From: Phycisphaerae bacterium
GTDB taxonomy: Bacteria > Planctomycetota > Phycisphaerae > UBA1845
Direction: 5' to 3'
NCBI GenBank assembly: GCA_024102815.1
Contig: JAGFJJ010000046.1
Span: forward strand, 62,001 to 126,000
Length of the DNA stretch: 64,000 nt
Made by a program: the position numbers and the translations under genes
Part shown: piece by piece, positions 35,075 through 44,665 of the stretch
Layout of the letters: each line of letters starts with the position of its first letter
Numbering within the stretch: the stretch's first letter is position 1
The notes under the pieces: generated by a model
The model's database searches: none
Seen by the model: only the letters and a program-made list of their open reading frames with translations
What the model was told of the DNA's origin: nothing

Positions 35075-36784
35075 ATGGCAACGGGAACTGGCAAACGCTT
35101 GGAGAAACGTCACGGCCGATTGCGATGGGACGATGTGCTTCCCATTATTCACGACAGCCGGCAGTTGCTGGTGGTCGAGAAGCCCGCCGGGCTTGATACG
35201 AGCCGCCTGCCGGAAAGCAGCGTGGACGGGGTCGTGGAGATTCTTCGCGCCTTCCTCGGCGAAGAAGAGTTGCTACCGGTCAACCGGCTGGCGCGTTATG
35301 AATCCGGCCTGCTGATGCTGGCGCGGGATGCGGAGACTGCGCGTGCCCTGCGGGGGGTCTGGCGGAGTGGTCGGGTGCGGCAGGAGTATCACGCGGTGGT
35401 TATGGGGCGCGTGGGGCGGGGAGCGATCAGTATCACGGAACGACACGGTTCATCAAAGGGTCGATCGCGTCGGAGGGAAGTTCGAAGCAAGCAAGGCGGC
35501 GCGAGAAATGCGGCAGTCTCGACTCCCCAGGGATCAACCCCGGAACGGGTCAACACGACGATACAGGGGTTATTTGCGGGCGAGCGGCGCTCACTCGTGG
35601 TCTGCCGGACAACCGCTCCCACTACACACGCGCTCCGAGCGCAACTTCGCTCGGCCGGGCACCGACTGGTGGGTGATCCCCTTCATGAGCCGCGGCACGC
35701 GCGAAGACTCGTCACAGGGACCTGTCTGCACCTGGTGCGCGTCGGCTTTCCGCGCGGCGCGCTGCCGGATGGAGCGCGGTTGCAGTGTTTGCCCCCGGAT
35801 TATTCGGCGGCAGTCCGCGGAGAACGGGACTTTACGCGACCTCTGGTCGCGGCGCTCGCTCGACGGCTTCCTCTTCTCCGCAGCGAGACCACGGACGCTT
35901 ACCGCCTTCTGAGCGGCGAGCAGGAGGAGATGCCGGGGCTGATCGTCGAACGATTCGGCGCAGAGGCGTTCATTTTCACTGACGGCAAGACATCCGGCGC
36001 TGCGGATCGTCTGCGGGAGACGGCGCGGTGGTATCGTGAAGCGTTGGGTCTGCGGGCGGTTTACGCGAAAACCTCCGCCTCGACGGCGGGCGCGTCGGGT
36101 GCCGAGCCGGCGGACTCAGCTCTGCTGCTAGCCGGCAGGGACCTGGTGGGAGACTTGCTGGCTACGGAACATGGGCTGAGGTTTCTGGTGCGTCCGGATC
36201 AGTCCTATTCTGTGGGGCTATTCCCGGACCAAAGGGACAACCGGAAAGCAGTTCGAGATTTTTCGGCCGGGCGCGATGTGCTGAACCTGTTCGCGTACAC
36301 ATGCGGCTTTTCGGTAGCGGCCGCGGTAGGCGGCGCCCGGTCGGTGGTGAGCGTCGACCTCTCGTCCAAGGCGTTGGAGTGGGGCAAGGAGAATCTCCGG
36401 GCGAACGGGCTCGATCCCGGCGCGTTCGCGTTCGAGCGCTCTTCGGCTTCAGACTTTCTGAAGCGGTCCATGAAGCAGAATCGAACGTTTGACTTGATCA
36501 TTCTGGACGCGCCGACATTTGCGCATGGTCGAAACCGAAAGCAATCGTTCTCGATCTCCCGGGACCTGAGCGGACTGGTGGCGCAGAGCAGCGAGGTTCT
36601 GCGACCCGGCGGAATCTTCCTTGTATCGATGAACTTCCGTCGCATGTCCTGGCGCGGATTGCGGGAACGGATTCGGCGTGGCTTGGCCGGCCGGCGTTAT
36701 CGGGAGCTTGCTTCGCCGCCGCTGCCGGTGGATTACGCGGTCGATCCCGATCACGCCAAGTGGATCTGGATCCAGGTCGACTGA
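35075..36784 (+). CDS. Fusion: degenerate RluA-type pseudouridine synthase + RlmI/RlmK-type methyltransferase
   Basis: A single 569-residue frame. Residues about 20-245 follow RluA-family pseudouridine synthases: HDSRQLLVVEKPAGL, then LLPVNRLARYESGLLMLARD and the C-terminal HALRAQLRSAGHRLVGDPLH. In active enzymes the central motif is HRLD; here it is NRLA (70-73), so the catalytic Asp is Ala. Residues about 270-569 are a class I SAM methyltransferase of the RlmI/RlmK type: SYSVGLFPDQRDNR, motif I DVLNLFAYTCGFSVAAAVGG near 401, SVDLSSKALEWGKENL, and DAPTFAHGRNRK near 478. RlmI makes m5C in 23S rRNA. The usual N-terminal PUA domain is absent, so the dead synthase part may serve as the RNA-binding unit. 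Confidence 0.86.
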   Translation: MATGTGKRLEKRHGRLRWDDVLPIIHDSRQLLVVEKPAGLDTSRLPESSVDGVVEILRAFLGEEELLPVNRLARYESGLLMLARDAETARALRGVWRSGRVRQEYHAVVMGRVGRGAISITERHGSSKGRSRRREVRSKQGGARNAAVSTPQGSTPERVNTTIQGLFAGERRSLVVCRTTAPTTHALRAQLRSAGHRLVGDPLHEPRHARRLVTGTCLHLVRVGFPRGALPDGARLQCLPPDYSAAVRGERDFTRPLVAALARRLPLLRSETTDAYRLLSGEQEEMPGLIVERFGAEAFIFTDGKTSGAADRLRETARWYREALGLRAVYAKTSASTAGASGAEPADSALLLAGRDLVGDLLATEHGLRFLVRPDQSYSVGLFPDQRDNRKAVRDFSAGRDVLNLFAYTCGFSVAAAVGGARSVVSVDLSSKALEWGKENLRANGLDPGAFAFERSSASDFLKRSMKQNRTFDLIILDAPTFAHGRNRKQSFSISRDLSGLVAQSSEVLRPGGIFLVSMNFRRMSWRGLRERIRRGLAGRRYRELASPPLPVDYAVDPDHAKWIWIQVD

Positions 36785-36964
36785 CGCGCGGATGTTCCCA
36801 TAACAAGGCTTCTATCGCCCTTTTCCTGCGCCGTAACCATTTCATTTCGTATGCTTTGAAGGGAGGGATTGTCGGACGCGGCAGCGTTGGGCGCAAGACG
36901 TGGGTGTGCGTGTCCGGCGCCGCGTCGTGTTTGGCTCGTCGGTTCCTTCATACCTGGCACGCGT

Positions 36965-38674
36965 ATGAACACGCTTGTTCGCTGGTGGCGGGTTCGGGCC
37001 CTGGAATCGAACAACTTCACCACGCGCATCCGCGCGCTGGAGAAGGTGTCATCGCATCCGGATCGTCGATTCGTCAGTCCATTGCTGGACGGGCTGGGCG
37101 ACGACGATGCCGACGTGCGGGCGACGTCTGCGAAGGCGTTGGGAGAAATCGGCGACCCTCGAGCCGCGCAGGCGCTCGTAGAACGACTGCTCTGCGAGCG
37201 TGAACGAATCGTTCTCGATTGTATTTTCCCCGCCTTGGCCAATCTGGGGGCTGAGGCGGTGTTGCCATGGCTGACTCAGGCGATGGAGTCCGAGGATGCA
37301 CAGACTCGCTTCGCTGCCGCCGCCGCACTGCGAAGGCTGTTCTGGGAGCATCTGACAGTCAACCAGCAGGCCCAGGTCTCTATCCTGAATGACGATTACT
37401 TGACGGCAGCGGAGCTCGGACCCGCAGCCCTCGAGCCCCTTAGGGAAGTCATCCACCACGATACGCCACGGGCGGCGCGGGATGCGGCGGATGCGCTCGG
37501 GCAGGTGGGTTCGCCGGAGGCGATCGCGCTGCTGGAGGAGACGGTCCGGGATTCATCGTTGCCACTGGAAACGCGACGCGTGGCGGCGTGGGCACTGAAG
37601 CGCTACGCGTGGGACGGGTTGTCTGAATCGACCCTGGCATGCCTGGCGGTGATCAATGAGAGTTGGTCCGATGCCGTAACCGTTGGCGACGCAGCCATTG
37701 CACCACTTTGTGAAGCGCTGAACGAGGGTTCAACGACGGCGCGGGAGCGGGCGGTCATGGCCTTGGTGCGTATCGGGACGGATCAGGCCATCAAGACGCT
37801 CTGTCAAGCCATGCTCGACGCCCAGCAGAATGTGATCATTCGCTGCGCTGCGGCCAAGGCACTGGGAAAGATGGGGGCAACCGCTGCTGTAGATTCGCTT
37901 TTAAATGCACTGGATGAAAGCGTCTGGTGCGTCCGGGAGGCTGCGGCACGGGCGCTGGAGATGCTGCAGGCCCCGAATCCGGATCTTCGACGTACGGCGC
38001 TGCGGTTGATGGCGTTGAAGGACTGGCAGGCGGTGGCACGGCTGGGACAGGAGGCCCTCAAGCCGCTTTGCGAGGCCATGCGATTCTACTCGGTGAGCCA
38101 GTCGGTAGCGCGGACGCTTTGCGAGATGGGGGACGCGGGCATTGAGACACTGGTAGCAATTCTGCGGGACAAGAATCAGGACCCGGCGCTTCGCGAAGTC
38201 GCCGCAGCGGCACTGGCCGACGCCGGTGATCAGCGTGCGATCGAGCCGCTGGTAGAACGTCTGCGTGACCCGGACATCGTCATCCGCCAGTCGGCGGTGT
38301 GGATGCTCGAGCGCCTTGGATGGAACCCTCGCAATGATACTGAGAAGGCTGTCGTGGCGATCGTGCGTGAGGATTGGGCGTGGGTGAGGTCTCTGGGTTC
38401 GGCCGCCGTCGAACCATTGCTTCGCCTCGCGGAATCGGGCATGGCCCGGGACGAAACCTTCGCGGCGCTACATGATGTCATCAAGGAGAAAGCTGCACGG
38501 ATCTCAATCAAGCAGCTCAAGGAGATCGTGGCGTTGCCCGATCCGGAAGAGGTAAACGCCACGCAAGTGGCTACCGCAACTCGAACAGCCCAGGCACCGG
38601 AGTCGGCCGCTGGGTGTGTCAAACTGCGACAATTCGCCAAGTTCGAGCTGATTCGACGAGGGATTATCAATTGA
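36965..38674 (+). CDS. HEAT-repeat scaffold protein
   Basis: A 569-residue cytoplasmic protein made almost wholly of HEAT/PBS-lyase-type repeats of about 30 residues, each with an A-x-x-ALG-x-[IM]G core (KALGEIGDPRAAQAL, DALGQVGSPEAIALL, KALGKMGATAAVDSL, AALADAGDQRAIEPL). It has no signal or membrane segment and no catalytic motif. The start is set at ATG 36965 since the upstream in-frame residues are Cys/Arg-rich and unlike the rest. It could be a protein-protein platform. It precedes the polysaccharide operon by 130 bp, but a link is unproven. Confidence 0.8.
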   Translation: MNTLVRWWRVRALESNNFTTRIRALEKVSSHPDRRFVSPLLDGLGDDDADVRATSAKALGEIGDPRAAQALVERLLCERERIVLDCIFPALANLGAEAVLPWLTQAMESEDAQTRFAAAAALRRLFWEHLTVNQQAQVSILNDDYLTAAELGPAALEPLREVIHHDTPRAARDAADALGQVGSPEAIALLEETVRDSSLPLETRRVAAWALKRYAWDGLSESTLACLAVINESWSDAVTVGDAAIAPLCEALNEGSTTARERAVMALVRIGTDQAIKTLCQAMLDAQQNVIIRCAAAKALGKMGATAAVDSLLNALDESVWCVREAAARALEMLQAPNPDLRRTALRLMALKDWQAVARLGQEALKPLCEAMRFYSVSQSVARTLCEMGDAGIETLVAILRDKNQDPALREVAAAALADAGDQRAIEPLVERLRDPDIVIRQSAVWMLERLGWNPRNDTEKAVVAIVREDWAWVRSLGSAAVEPLLRLAESGMARDETFAALHDVIKEKAARISIKQLKEIVALPDPEEVNATQVATATRTAQAPESAAGCVKLRQFAKFELIRRGIIN

Positions 38675-38804
38675 AGCATGGGGATCCGCACGGCATTCCC
38701 TGCAAGCTGAGCAATCTTCAAAAGGCATCGGTTCAGACCCAAGGACAATAGACCGATAAGACAAGGGACCCCGTCCTTGTGAGACGGCGTCGCGGGAGGT
38801 TGCG

Positions 38805-39629
38805 GTGCGCGCTGCGAACGCCATTGCCCCGATGCGGGAGCTCTTGCGCTTTCGCCAGTTGCTGGTGAGCCTGGCATGGCGGGACGTGCGCGTGCGCTAC
38901 AAGCAATCGTTGCTGGGACTGGCGTGGGCGGTGCTTCTGCCGGTGGCGATGATGCTTGTGTTTACCTTCGTTTTCACGCGGGCGGTGGACGTGCGCGGGC
39001 GTCTCGGCGAGCCGATGCCCTATGCCCTGTTCGTCTTCACTGGGCTCGTGCCGTGGACGTTCTTCGCGCAGAGCCTGACGGGATGCGCGAACGCGCTGGT
39101 GGCCAATCGCAATCTCGTCACAAAGGTCTACTTTCCGCGCGAGGTGTTCCCGCTGTCGGCCGTGGCGAGCGGGCTGCTGGATTTCGCCATCGCCCTGGGT
39201 GTGCTTGCAGGGCTGGGGATCTACTTTCACCTGACCGGCGCGTGGCACATTCGAGTCGGGTGGACGCTCCTGCTGCTGCCAGCCGTCGTACTCGTGCAGA
39301 CTATCCTGACCGTGGGGTTGGGAATGTTGCTGGCCATGGCCAACGTCTTTTACCGCGACGTGCGGCAGGGAGTCGGCGTGGTCGTTCAATTGTGGATGTT
39401 TCTCTCGGGCGTCGTGGTTCCCGTGCCGAATGACGGCTCGCAACTGAGCGCGTTGCTTTCGTGGAACCCGATGGTGCCGCTCATGCAAGCCTACCGGGAC
39501 TGCCTACTGCACGGCCGGATGCCGGATCGATCCTCATTCTGCTACGCGATTTTTGTGGCGCTTCTGGTACTGGCGGCGGGTTGGATCTGCTTCCGCCGTG
39601 CGTCGCGACGATTCGCGGAGGTGATTTGA
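38805..39629 (+). CDS. wzm: ABC-2 polysaccharide exporter permease (Wzm-like)
   Basis: Inner-membrane half of an ABC transporter that exports finished, lipid-linked O-antigen or similar glycan. 274 residues with the ABC-2 layout: amphipathic N-terminus (LAWRDVRVRYKQSLLGLAW), six membrane helices, FPREVFPLSAVASGLLDF in the middle, and the conserved NPMVPLMQAYRDCLL near the C-terminus. GTG start 38805 is backed by GGGAGG. It overlaps the ATPase gene (TGATG). First gene of the 38.8-47.4 kb unit. Confidence 0.92.
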   Translation: MRAANAIAPMRELLRFRQLLVSLAWRDVRVRYKQSLLGLAWAVLLPVAMMLVFTFVFTRAVDVRGRLGEPMPYALFVFTGLVPWTFFAQSLTGCANALVANRNLVTKVYFPREVFPLSAVASGLLDFAIALGVLAGLGIYFHLTGAWHIRVGWTLLLLPAVVLVQTILTVGLGMLLAMANVFYRDVRQGVGVVVQLWMFLSGVVVPVPNDGSQLSALLSWNPMVPLMQAYRDCLLHGRMPDRSSFCYAIFVALLVLAAGWICFRRASRRFAEVI

Positions 39630-40975
39630 TGGATCATGCCGCGATACAGGTGCGGTCCGTTGCCAAGCGGTTCCGCTACGGTTCGTCGTGCCGATCGCTC
39701 GGTCGGCTGCTCCGGGACGCGTGGTCCGCGGCCCAGGGGGGGCGGCACGGAGCGCAAACCCGAGAATTCTGGGCCGTACGCGACGTCAGCTTTGAGGCGA
39801 TATCAGGTGAGGCGCTGGGGCTTATCGGACCGAACGGCGCCGGTAAGAGCACGATGCTCAAGCTCCTGGCCGGCATCCTGTCGCCGGATGGTGGGACAAT
39901 TGACGTTCGTGGACGACTGGCCGCGCTCATCGAAGTCGGCGCGGGCTTCCACGGCGACCTCACGGGACGGGAAAACATATTTCTCAACGGGGCCATCCTG
40001 GGCATGAGCCGCAGGGAGATTCGGTCGAAATTGGACGCCATCGTGGCATTTGCAGGTCTGGAACGGTTCCTGGACACGCCGGTCAAACGCTACAGCTCGG
40101 GCATGTATGCGCGGCTGGGGTTCAGCATCGCGGCCCACGTTGATCCGGACGTTCTCTTGGTCGACGAAGTTCTCTCGGTGGGCGACGCGGTTTTCCGGCT
40201 GCGGTGCATGGAGCGGATTCGGGAGCTGATCGAGCGGGGCGTGAGTGTCATATTCGTGACCCACAATCTGGATCAAATGCAGGCTGTATGTTGCAGAGCG
40301 ATCGTTCTTGAATCCGGGCGGGCGGTGTTCGAAGGTCCCGCGCGGGATGCCGTGGGTGCGTATCTGGATGCCATGTCGCGCAGCTTGGCAGACAGGCCCA
40401 CGGACGTGTGCGGAGACGGTGCGGAGGCGGACCACAAGCCCGACGTGGAGGTCATCGGATTTCGTCTGCTGAATGAGCTTGATGAGGAGGTGGCGTGGAC
40501 GCGGGCGGATGAGCCAACTCGAATTGAAATGACTCTGCGTTTGCGGCGGGCGATTCCCCGCATGGTGGTAGAAGTGAATCTGCGGGCCGGCGTCGGGGAT
40601 CAAGTGCTGAGTGTCAACTCCGGTCGAAGCAGGACGGCCATACCTGGAACGAAGGGTGAGCAGCATATCGAACTTCGCCTGGCACCCCTGCGACTCCAAG
40701 GCGGGCAGTACGCGTGGAACATCCGTGTCTGGGACGCCGAGCGAGGAACAACGGAAGTGGACACGCCGTTTCGGTATCCGTTGTTGATTGATGATAGCGG
40801 GAAGGCAACGGGTCGCGTGTGTGTCGATCATGAATGGTTGCTTCCCGCTCGTTGTAGCGCCGCAATGAACGGCACCGCTCTTACGGACAAGATGGTTCCC
40901 GCCCAGCACAGTCCGGACACGACCGGCAACGTGAATGACGTGGAGGTGGCCCATGCGCCTGTGCATCTTCGGTGA
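39629..40975 (+). CDS. wzt: ABC polysaccharide exporter ATPase with glycan-binding C-terminus (Wzt-like)
   Basis: ATPase partner of the upstream permease; 448 residues. Walker A GPNGAGKS (67-74), signature YSSGMYARLGFS, Walker B VLLVDEVLSVGD and the switch VTHN are intact, along with the loop RLAALIEVGAGFHGDLTGREN of the Wzt/TagH group. Residues about 290-430 form an extra beta domain like the Wzt C-terminal domain that recognises the end of the glycan (IEMTLRLRRAIPRMVVEVNLR, GGQYAWNIRVWD). Such domains read a chain-terminating mark; the two methyltransferases downstream could supply it. Confidence 0.92.
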   Translation: MDHAAIQVRSVAKRFRYGSSCRSLGRLLRDAWSAAQGGRHGAQTREFWAVRDVSFEAISGEALGLIGPNGAGKSTMLKLLAGILSPDGGTIDVRGRLAALIEVGAGFHGDLTGRENIFLNGAILGMSRREIRSKLDAIVAFAGLERFLDTPVKRYSSGMYARLGFSIAAHVDPDVLLVDEVLSVGDAVFRLRCMERIRELIERGVSVIFVTHNLDQMQAVCCRAIVLESGRAVFEGPARDAVGAYLDAMSRSLADRPTDVCGDGAEADHKPDVEVIGFRLLNELDEEVAWTRADEPTRIEMTLRLRRAIPRMVVEVNLRAGVGDQVLSVNSGRSRTAIPGTKGEQHIELRLAPLRLQGGQYAWNIRVWDAERGTTEVDTPFRYPLLIDDSGKATGRVCVDHEWLLPARCSAAMNGTALTDKMVPAQHSPDTTGNVNDVEVAHAPVHLR

Positions 40976-42053
40976 TGCTCATGCGATCCACCTGAAGCGA
41001 GCGGCGGCGGCGTTTGCGGCGCGTGGGGCGACTGTTCACGTTGTCACCGGAAAGGTCGCGGACGTTCCGGGGGCGACGGTAGAGCGGTTCAGCGTTCCAG
41101 CGGCGAGTCTGCGAAATCCAAGGCGATGGGCATCGCGTTGGCGGCACTACCTGACCAGATTCGTCCGCGAGTTCGATATCGTGGCGTTGTATTTCCTTCA
41201 CGATTGGGGATTCGATGCGGAGATTCTCGATCAAGGATGCGTCGTCGTCGCCCCGTGGGGGTCGGACATCACGCCGCCTCCAGGGGAGGAATCTGCGGAT
41301 GAGGAATTGAGGGCAAGTCGGATCGAGCTGATTCGCCATGCGGCATTGGTGCATGCGTGGGGACCATGGTTTGCCGGAGAAGTGGCACGGCTCGCGGGGT
41401 TGCATCGGTCTGAAGTGAAGGTGCTGTGTCCCGGTGTAGACCTGTCCTTGTTTGACCTTGATCGGTTTCCGGCTGGACCGCGAGAGGCGCGTCCACCAAC
41501 AGTCGGGTTCTTCAAAGGATTCCGCGCCGTGTACGGACCGAAGTCCCTGATGGCGGCGATCCCATCCGTTCGCCAGGTCGTCCCCGACGTTCGGTTTGAG
41601 ATGATCGGCGACGGTCCGGAGCTGGCGGTCTGCAAGGAGATGGCGGTCCCGGGCGCCTTCGCGGAATGCTGCGTGTGGCATCCGCCGCAACCACAGGATC
41701 AATTGCCGAGTTTCCTGGCCCGGTGGGACCTCACCGTGATTCCATCGGTTTGTGAGAGCTTCGGCATTGCAGCGCTCGAGGCGTCGGCCATGCGCGTACC
41801 GGTCGTGGCTTCACGGATCGGTGGGTTGGTCGACGCCGTGGCCGATGGAGAAACGGGCCTCCTCGTACCCCAGGGAGACACGGCGGCGCTCGCTTCAGCG
41901 GTCGTTCGATTGCTGAAAGAGCGAGACTTACGGTCGGCCATGGGCGCAGCGGGTCGGGCACGAGTCCTGGCGGAATTCGATTGGACCCAGCGGTCCCAGG
42001 AGTGGTACGAGGCATACGCGCGGGCCCGAGAAAAACGGTGCGTCATGGTTTGA
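40953..42053 (+). CDS. Family 4 glycosyltransferase
   Basis: 366 residues, GT-B fold. The N-terminal Rossmann part starts MRLCIFGDAHAIHLKRAA. The C-terminal nucleotide-sugar domain has VGFFKGFRAVYGPKSL, MIGDGPE and the E-x7-E retaining motif CESFGIAALEASAMRVPVVASRIGG. The start at 40953 has GGAGGTGG upstream and overlaps wzt by 23 bases. It adds a sugar to the exported glycan on the cytoplasmic face; donor and linkage cannot be told. Confidence 0.9.
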   Translation: MRLCIFGDAHAIHLKRAAAAFAARGATVHVVTGKVADVPGATVERFSVPAASLRNPRRWASRWRHYLTRFVREFDIVALYFLHDWGFDAEILDQGCVVVAPWGSDITPPPGEESADEELRASRIELIRHAALVHAWGPWFAGEVARLAGLHRSEVKVLCPGVDLSLFDLDRFPAGPREARPPTVGFFKGFRAVYGPKSLMAAIPSVRQVVPDVRFEMIGDGPELAVCKEMAVPGAFAECCVWHPPQPQDQLPSFLARWDLTVIPSVCESFGIAALEASAMRVPVVASRIGGLVDAVADGETGLLVPQGDTAALASAVVRLLKERDLRSAMGAAGRARVLAEFDWTQRSQEWYEAYARAREKRCVMV

Positions 42054-42237
42054 GTTCGATGCGACTCCGCCGGGTCGGTCCGTTGTGATGTGATCGCGAC
42101 GCGCCGCTGACACCCGGCGAGCGAGTTAGCCGATAGGAAGCCGAGCGGCGGCGCGGCCGGTGTTTGGATGGGGCAAATCCAGTCGCTTGGTTGTTTGATG
42201 GCTCCTTGACGTTGTTCTGCAGAATATCGGTACTGGC

Positions 42238-43611
42238 ATGTCGACGGTAGGCATACATCATCGCGTGCTCATGATCTCGGCGGCGTTTCCCCCGGCGGGC
42301 GGTGCGGGGGTGCAAAGGCCGGTCAAGTTCGCGAAATATCTCGGGCGCTTCGGATGGGATCCGATGGTTTGGACGGTGGGCACTTATGCCGGGCTGCCGC
42401 ACGATCCGACGCTGCTGGTCGGATTGCCGGAGTCGGTTCGCGTCGTGCGATTTCCGAACGGGGAGTCGGAAGCCGTGAAGTCAAGCTCGGGACTGCGGGG
42501 CATTTGGCGGACCGCCGCGAGGTCGGGAATCGTCCCTGAGGGGCTTCGATGGCGGATCAAGCAAATGGAGTCGCATCGGGCGCTACCGGATGCATTCGCG
42601 TCTTGGGCGCGAAGGAGCATTCGGCCGGCGCTGGAGACGGTCGAGCGGGAAAACGTCGAGGCGTTGTTCTCCACGTTCAGTCCGGCGTCGAACCATCTGC
42701 TGGCCATGCAACTGAAACGTCGCACGGGTCTGCCGTGGGTCGCAGATTTCCGCGATCTGTGGACGGAGGACTACCGCTACAGCGAGAAATCGGATCGACG
42801 ACGTCGCGAACATGACCGCCTTCAACAGGAAATCCTGGAGCTGGCAGACATCGTCGTCGGCGTCACAGCACGGCAGACGGAGATTCTCGCCGGGCACTTG
42901 CCCAGAAGAAAACGGGACAAGTTTGTCACGATTCCCAACGGATTCGATCCGGACGACTTCGCTGATCCCGGGGAAGCGGCGCCGCGACAACCGCATATGA
43001 CGCTGGCGTTTGTAGGCCGACTGGACCGGTGGGTATTTCACGATGGGTTCCTGGCGGCGCTGCAACGATTTTGCTACGCACTCGGTCCGAAGCGGAACCG
43101 GTTCCACCTGCGACTCGTAGGCCACGTTTCGCCAGACGTGCACGAGAGATTGGAACGAGGGGAGATCCGGTTCGAACATACCGGGCACGTGACGCACGAA
43201 ATCGCGGTCCACGAGATGCGAACAGCGGACGTGCTGCTGGTCTGTGTTCCGGACGGAGTCAATGGTGATTCGACCGTTCCGGGCAAGCTGTACGAATGTC
43301 TGGCATCGGGAAAGCCGGTGCTGGTCGTCGGGCCGGAAGGCTGCGAATGCGGTGAGATCGTGCGTGGTTGCGCGGGCGGGCTCGTGTCGGGACTGGACGG
43401 CAATGCCATTTACACGGCACTCACGCGAATATTTCGCGCCTGGAGCGCGGGGCAACCGATCCCCGGAGCGCCACTCGAGTCGATCGCACCTTTCAGCCGC
43501 ATAACGACAGCCCGGCAATTGGCCGAGGTATTGGATCGACTCGTTGGTGAAGGAACCGCGGAGTCGACGGCGATTATCGAAGAACCCATGTCGGCGGGAG
43601 CGCTGGGATGA
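42238..43611 (+). CDS. Family 4-like glycosyltransferase
   Basis: 457 residues. The N-terminus (VLMISAAFPPAGGAGVQRPVKFAKYL) and WVADFRDLWTEDYRY are typical of a GT-B group common in exopolysaccharide loci. The C-terminal domain has TIPNGFDPDDF, FVGRLDRWVF and GKLYECLASGKPVLVVGPEG. It is preceded by a 184-bp gap, which may hold an internal promoter. It overlaps the next gene by four bases (ATGA). Confidence 0.88.
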   Translation: MSTVGIHHRVLMISAAFPPAGGAGVQRPVKFAKYLGRFGWDPMVWTVGTYAGLPHDPTLLVGLPESVRVVRFPNGESEAVKSSSGLRGIWRTAARSGIVPEGLRWRIKQMESHRALPDAFASWARRSIRPALETVERENVEALFSTFSPASNHLLAMQLKRRTGLPWVADFRDLWTEDYRYSEKSDRRRREHDRLQQEILELADIVVGVTARQTEILAGHLPRRKRDKFVTIPNGFDPDDFADPGEAAPRQPHMTLAFVGRLDRWVFHDGFLAALQRFCYALGPKRNRFHLRLVGHVSPDVHERLERGEIRFEHTGHVTHEIAVHEMRTADVLLVCVPDGVNGDSTVPGKLYECLASGKPVLVVGPEGCECGEIVRGCAGGLVSGLDGNAIYTALTRIFRAWSAGQPIPGAPLESIAPFSRITTARQLAEVLDRLVGEGTAESTAIIEEPMSAGALG

Positions 43612-44603
43612 CCGAAGCGCCGTTGGTTTCGGTAGTGATACCGGCGTACAACGCGGCGCAGTGGCTGCGGCGGGCCGTGGCGTCCGTCTGCCAGCAGACG
43701 ACCCACGACTGGGAGATCGTGCTGATTGACGATGGCAGTACGGATGATACGCCGGTGATTATCAAGGAACTCGCGCACGACATCGGCGAGCGAATGCGGA
43801 GTTTACGTCAGCCGCAAGCGGGCAGCAGCGCCGCACGAAATCGTGGGATCGAGGAGGCGAGGGGCAGATTCATTGCGTTTCTGGATGCGGATGACGAGTT
43901 CCTGTCGCACAAGCTGGAACGACAGCTGGCGATGTTTGCACGGCGGCCGGAGTTGGGATTGGTCTTTGGCGATTACGCCTACGTCGATCTGAACGGCGAG
44001 CGACAGCCGAGTGCCTTCGACACCAAATGCCGGCTGCCGCGACTGCTGCCCGTCGAGCATGTTGGAGAGAGTGACAAGATCTGCCCGCCCGACCTGTTCA
44101 ACTGGCTGCTGCACGAATATTTCATCTCGACGATTACGGGACTGGTCCGTCGCGACATGCTCGGAAGCACTATCCGCTTCCCAGAAGGAGTCTCTTACGC
44201 GGAGGAGTGGCTCTTCTACCTGAAGGTGTCACGAGAATGTCGCTGCGGATTCGTCGATGAAGCGCTGTGCCTGCATCATCACGTGCAAGGAAGCCTGTCG
44301 CGCACCGACGTACACGGGAATCATGTCCGCCTGCGCGCTCTGCTGCGAAGAATGAAGGACGAATTGTCGCCGCTCACGGGCGAGCAACGCGCCGTACTGG
44401 ATCGACACCTCGCCCGGATCAACACGCAACTGGGCTATGACCTGACTCGACGAGGCGCACATCGTGAAGGTGCCGCCCGCTTTCTCGAAGCGGCGACGCA
44501 CAAGGGAAGCACTGTCTCCAATCTTCTTCGTGCCGGAGCGGCTTCCGTACGGTCGCTCGGCGCTTCCCCCGGTGTTCAAGACCGTTCCGAATTCGTCCGA
44601 TAA
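43608..44603 (+). CDS. Family 2 glycosyltransferase
   Basis: 331 residues, GT-A fold: VSVVIPAYNAAQWLRRAVASV, IVLIDDGSTDDTP, QPQAGSSAARNRGIEEARG and the DxD-type metal motif FLDADDEFL. The C-terminal half is less conserved and probably sets acceptor specificity. An ATGA overlap with the gene before it indicates co-translation. Confidence 0.93.
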   Translation: MTEAPLVSVVIPAYNAAQWLRRAVASVCQQTTHDWEIVLIDDGSTDDTPVIIKELAHDIGERMRSLRQPQAGSSAARNRGIEEARGRFIAFLDADDEFLSHKLERQLAMFARRPELGLVFGDYAYVDLNGERQPSAFDTKCRLPRLLPVEHVGESDKICPPDLFNWLLHEYFISTITGLVRRDMLGSTIRFPEGVSYAEEWLFYLKVSRECRCGFVDEALCLHHHVQGSLSRTDVHGNHVRLRALLRRMKDELSPLTGEQRAVLDRHLARINTQLGYDLTRRGAHREGAARFLEAATHKGSTVSNLLRAGAASVRSLGASPGVQDRSEFVR

Positions 44604-44665
44604 GCCGGTGACGACCGCGCTCGTCCATAAGGCGGAGAATTCCTGTCGTCACCGGAGCCCGTTTC

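Noticed and set aside
38675..38804. Search for an attachment site or mobile-element boundary before the glycan operon
   Set aside because: No tRNA, integrase, transposase or terminal repeats were seen in or near the gap.
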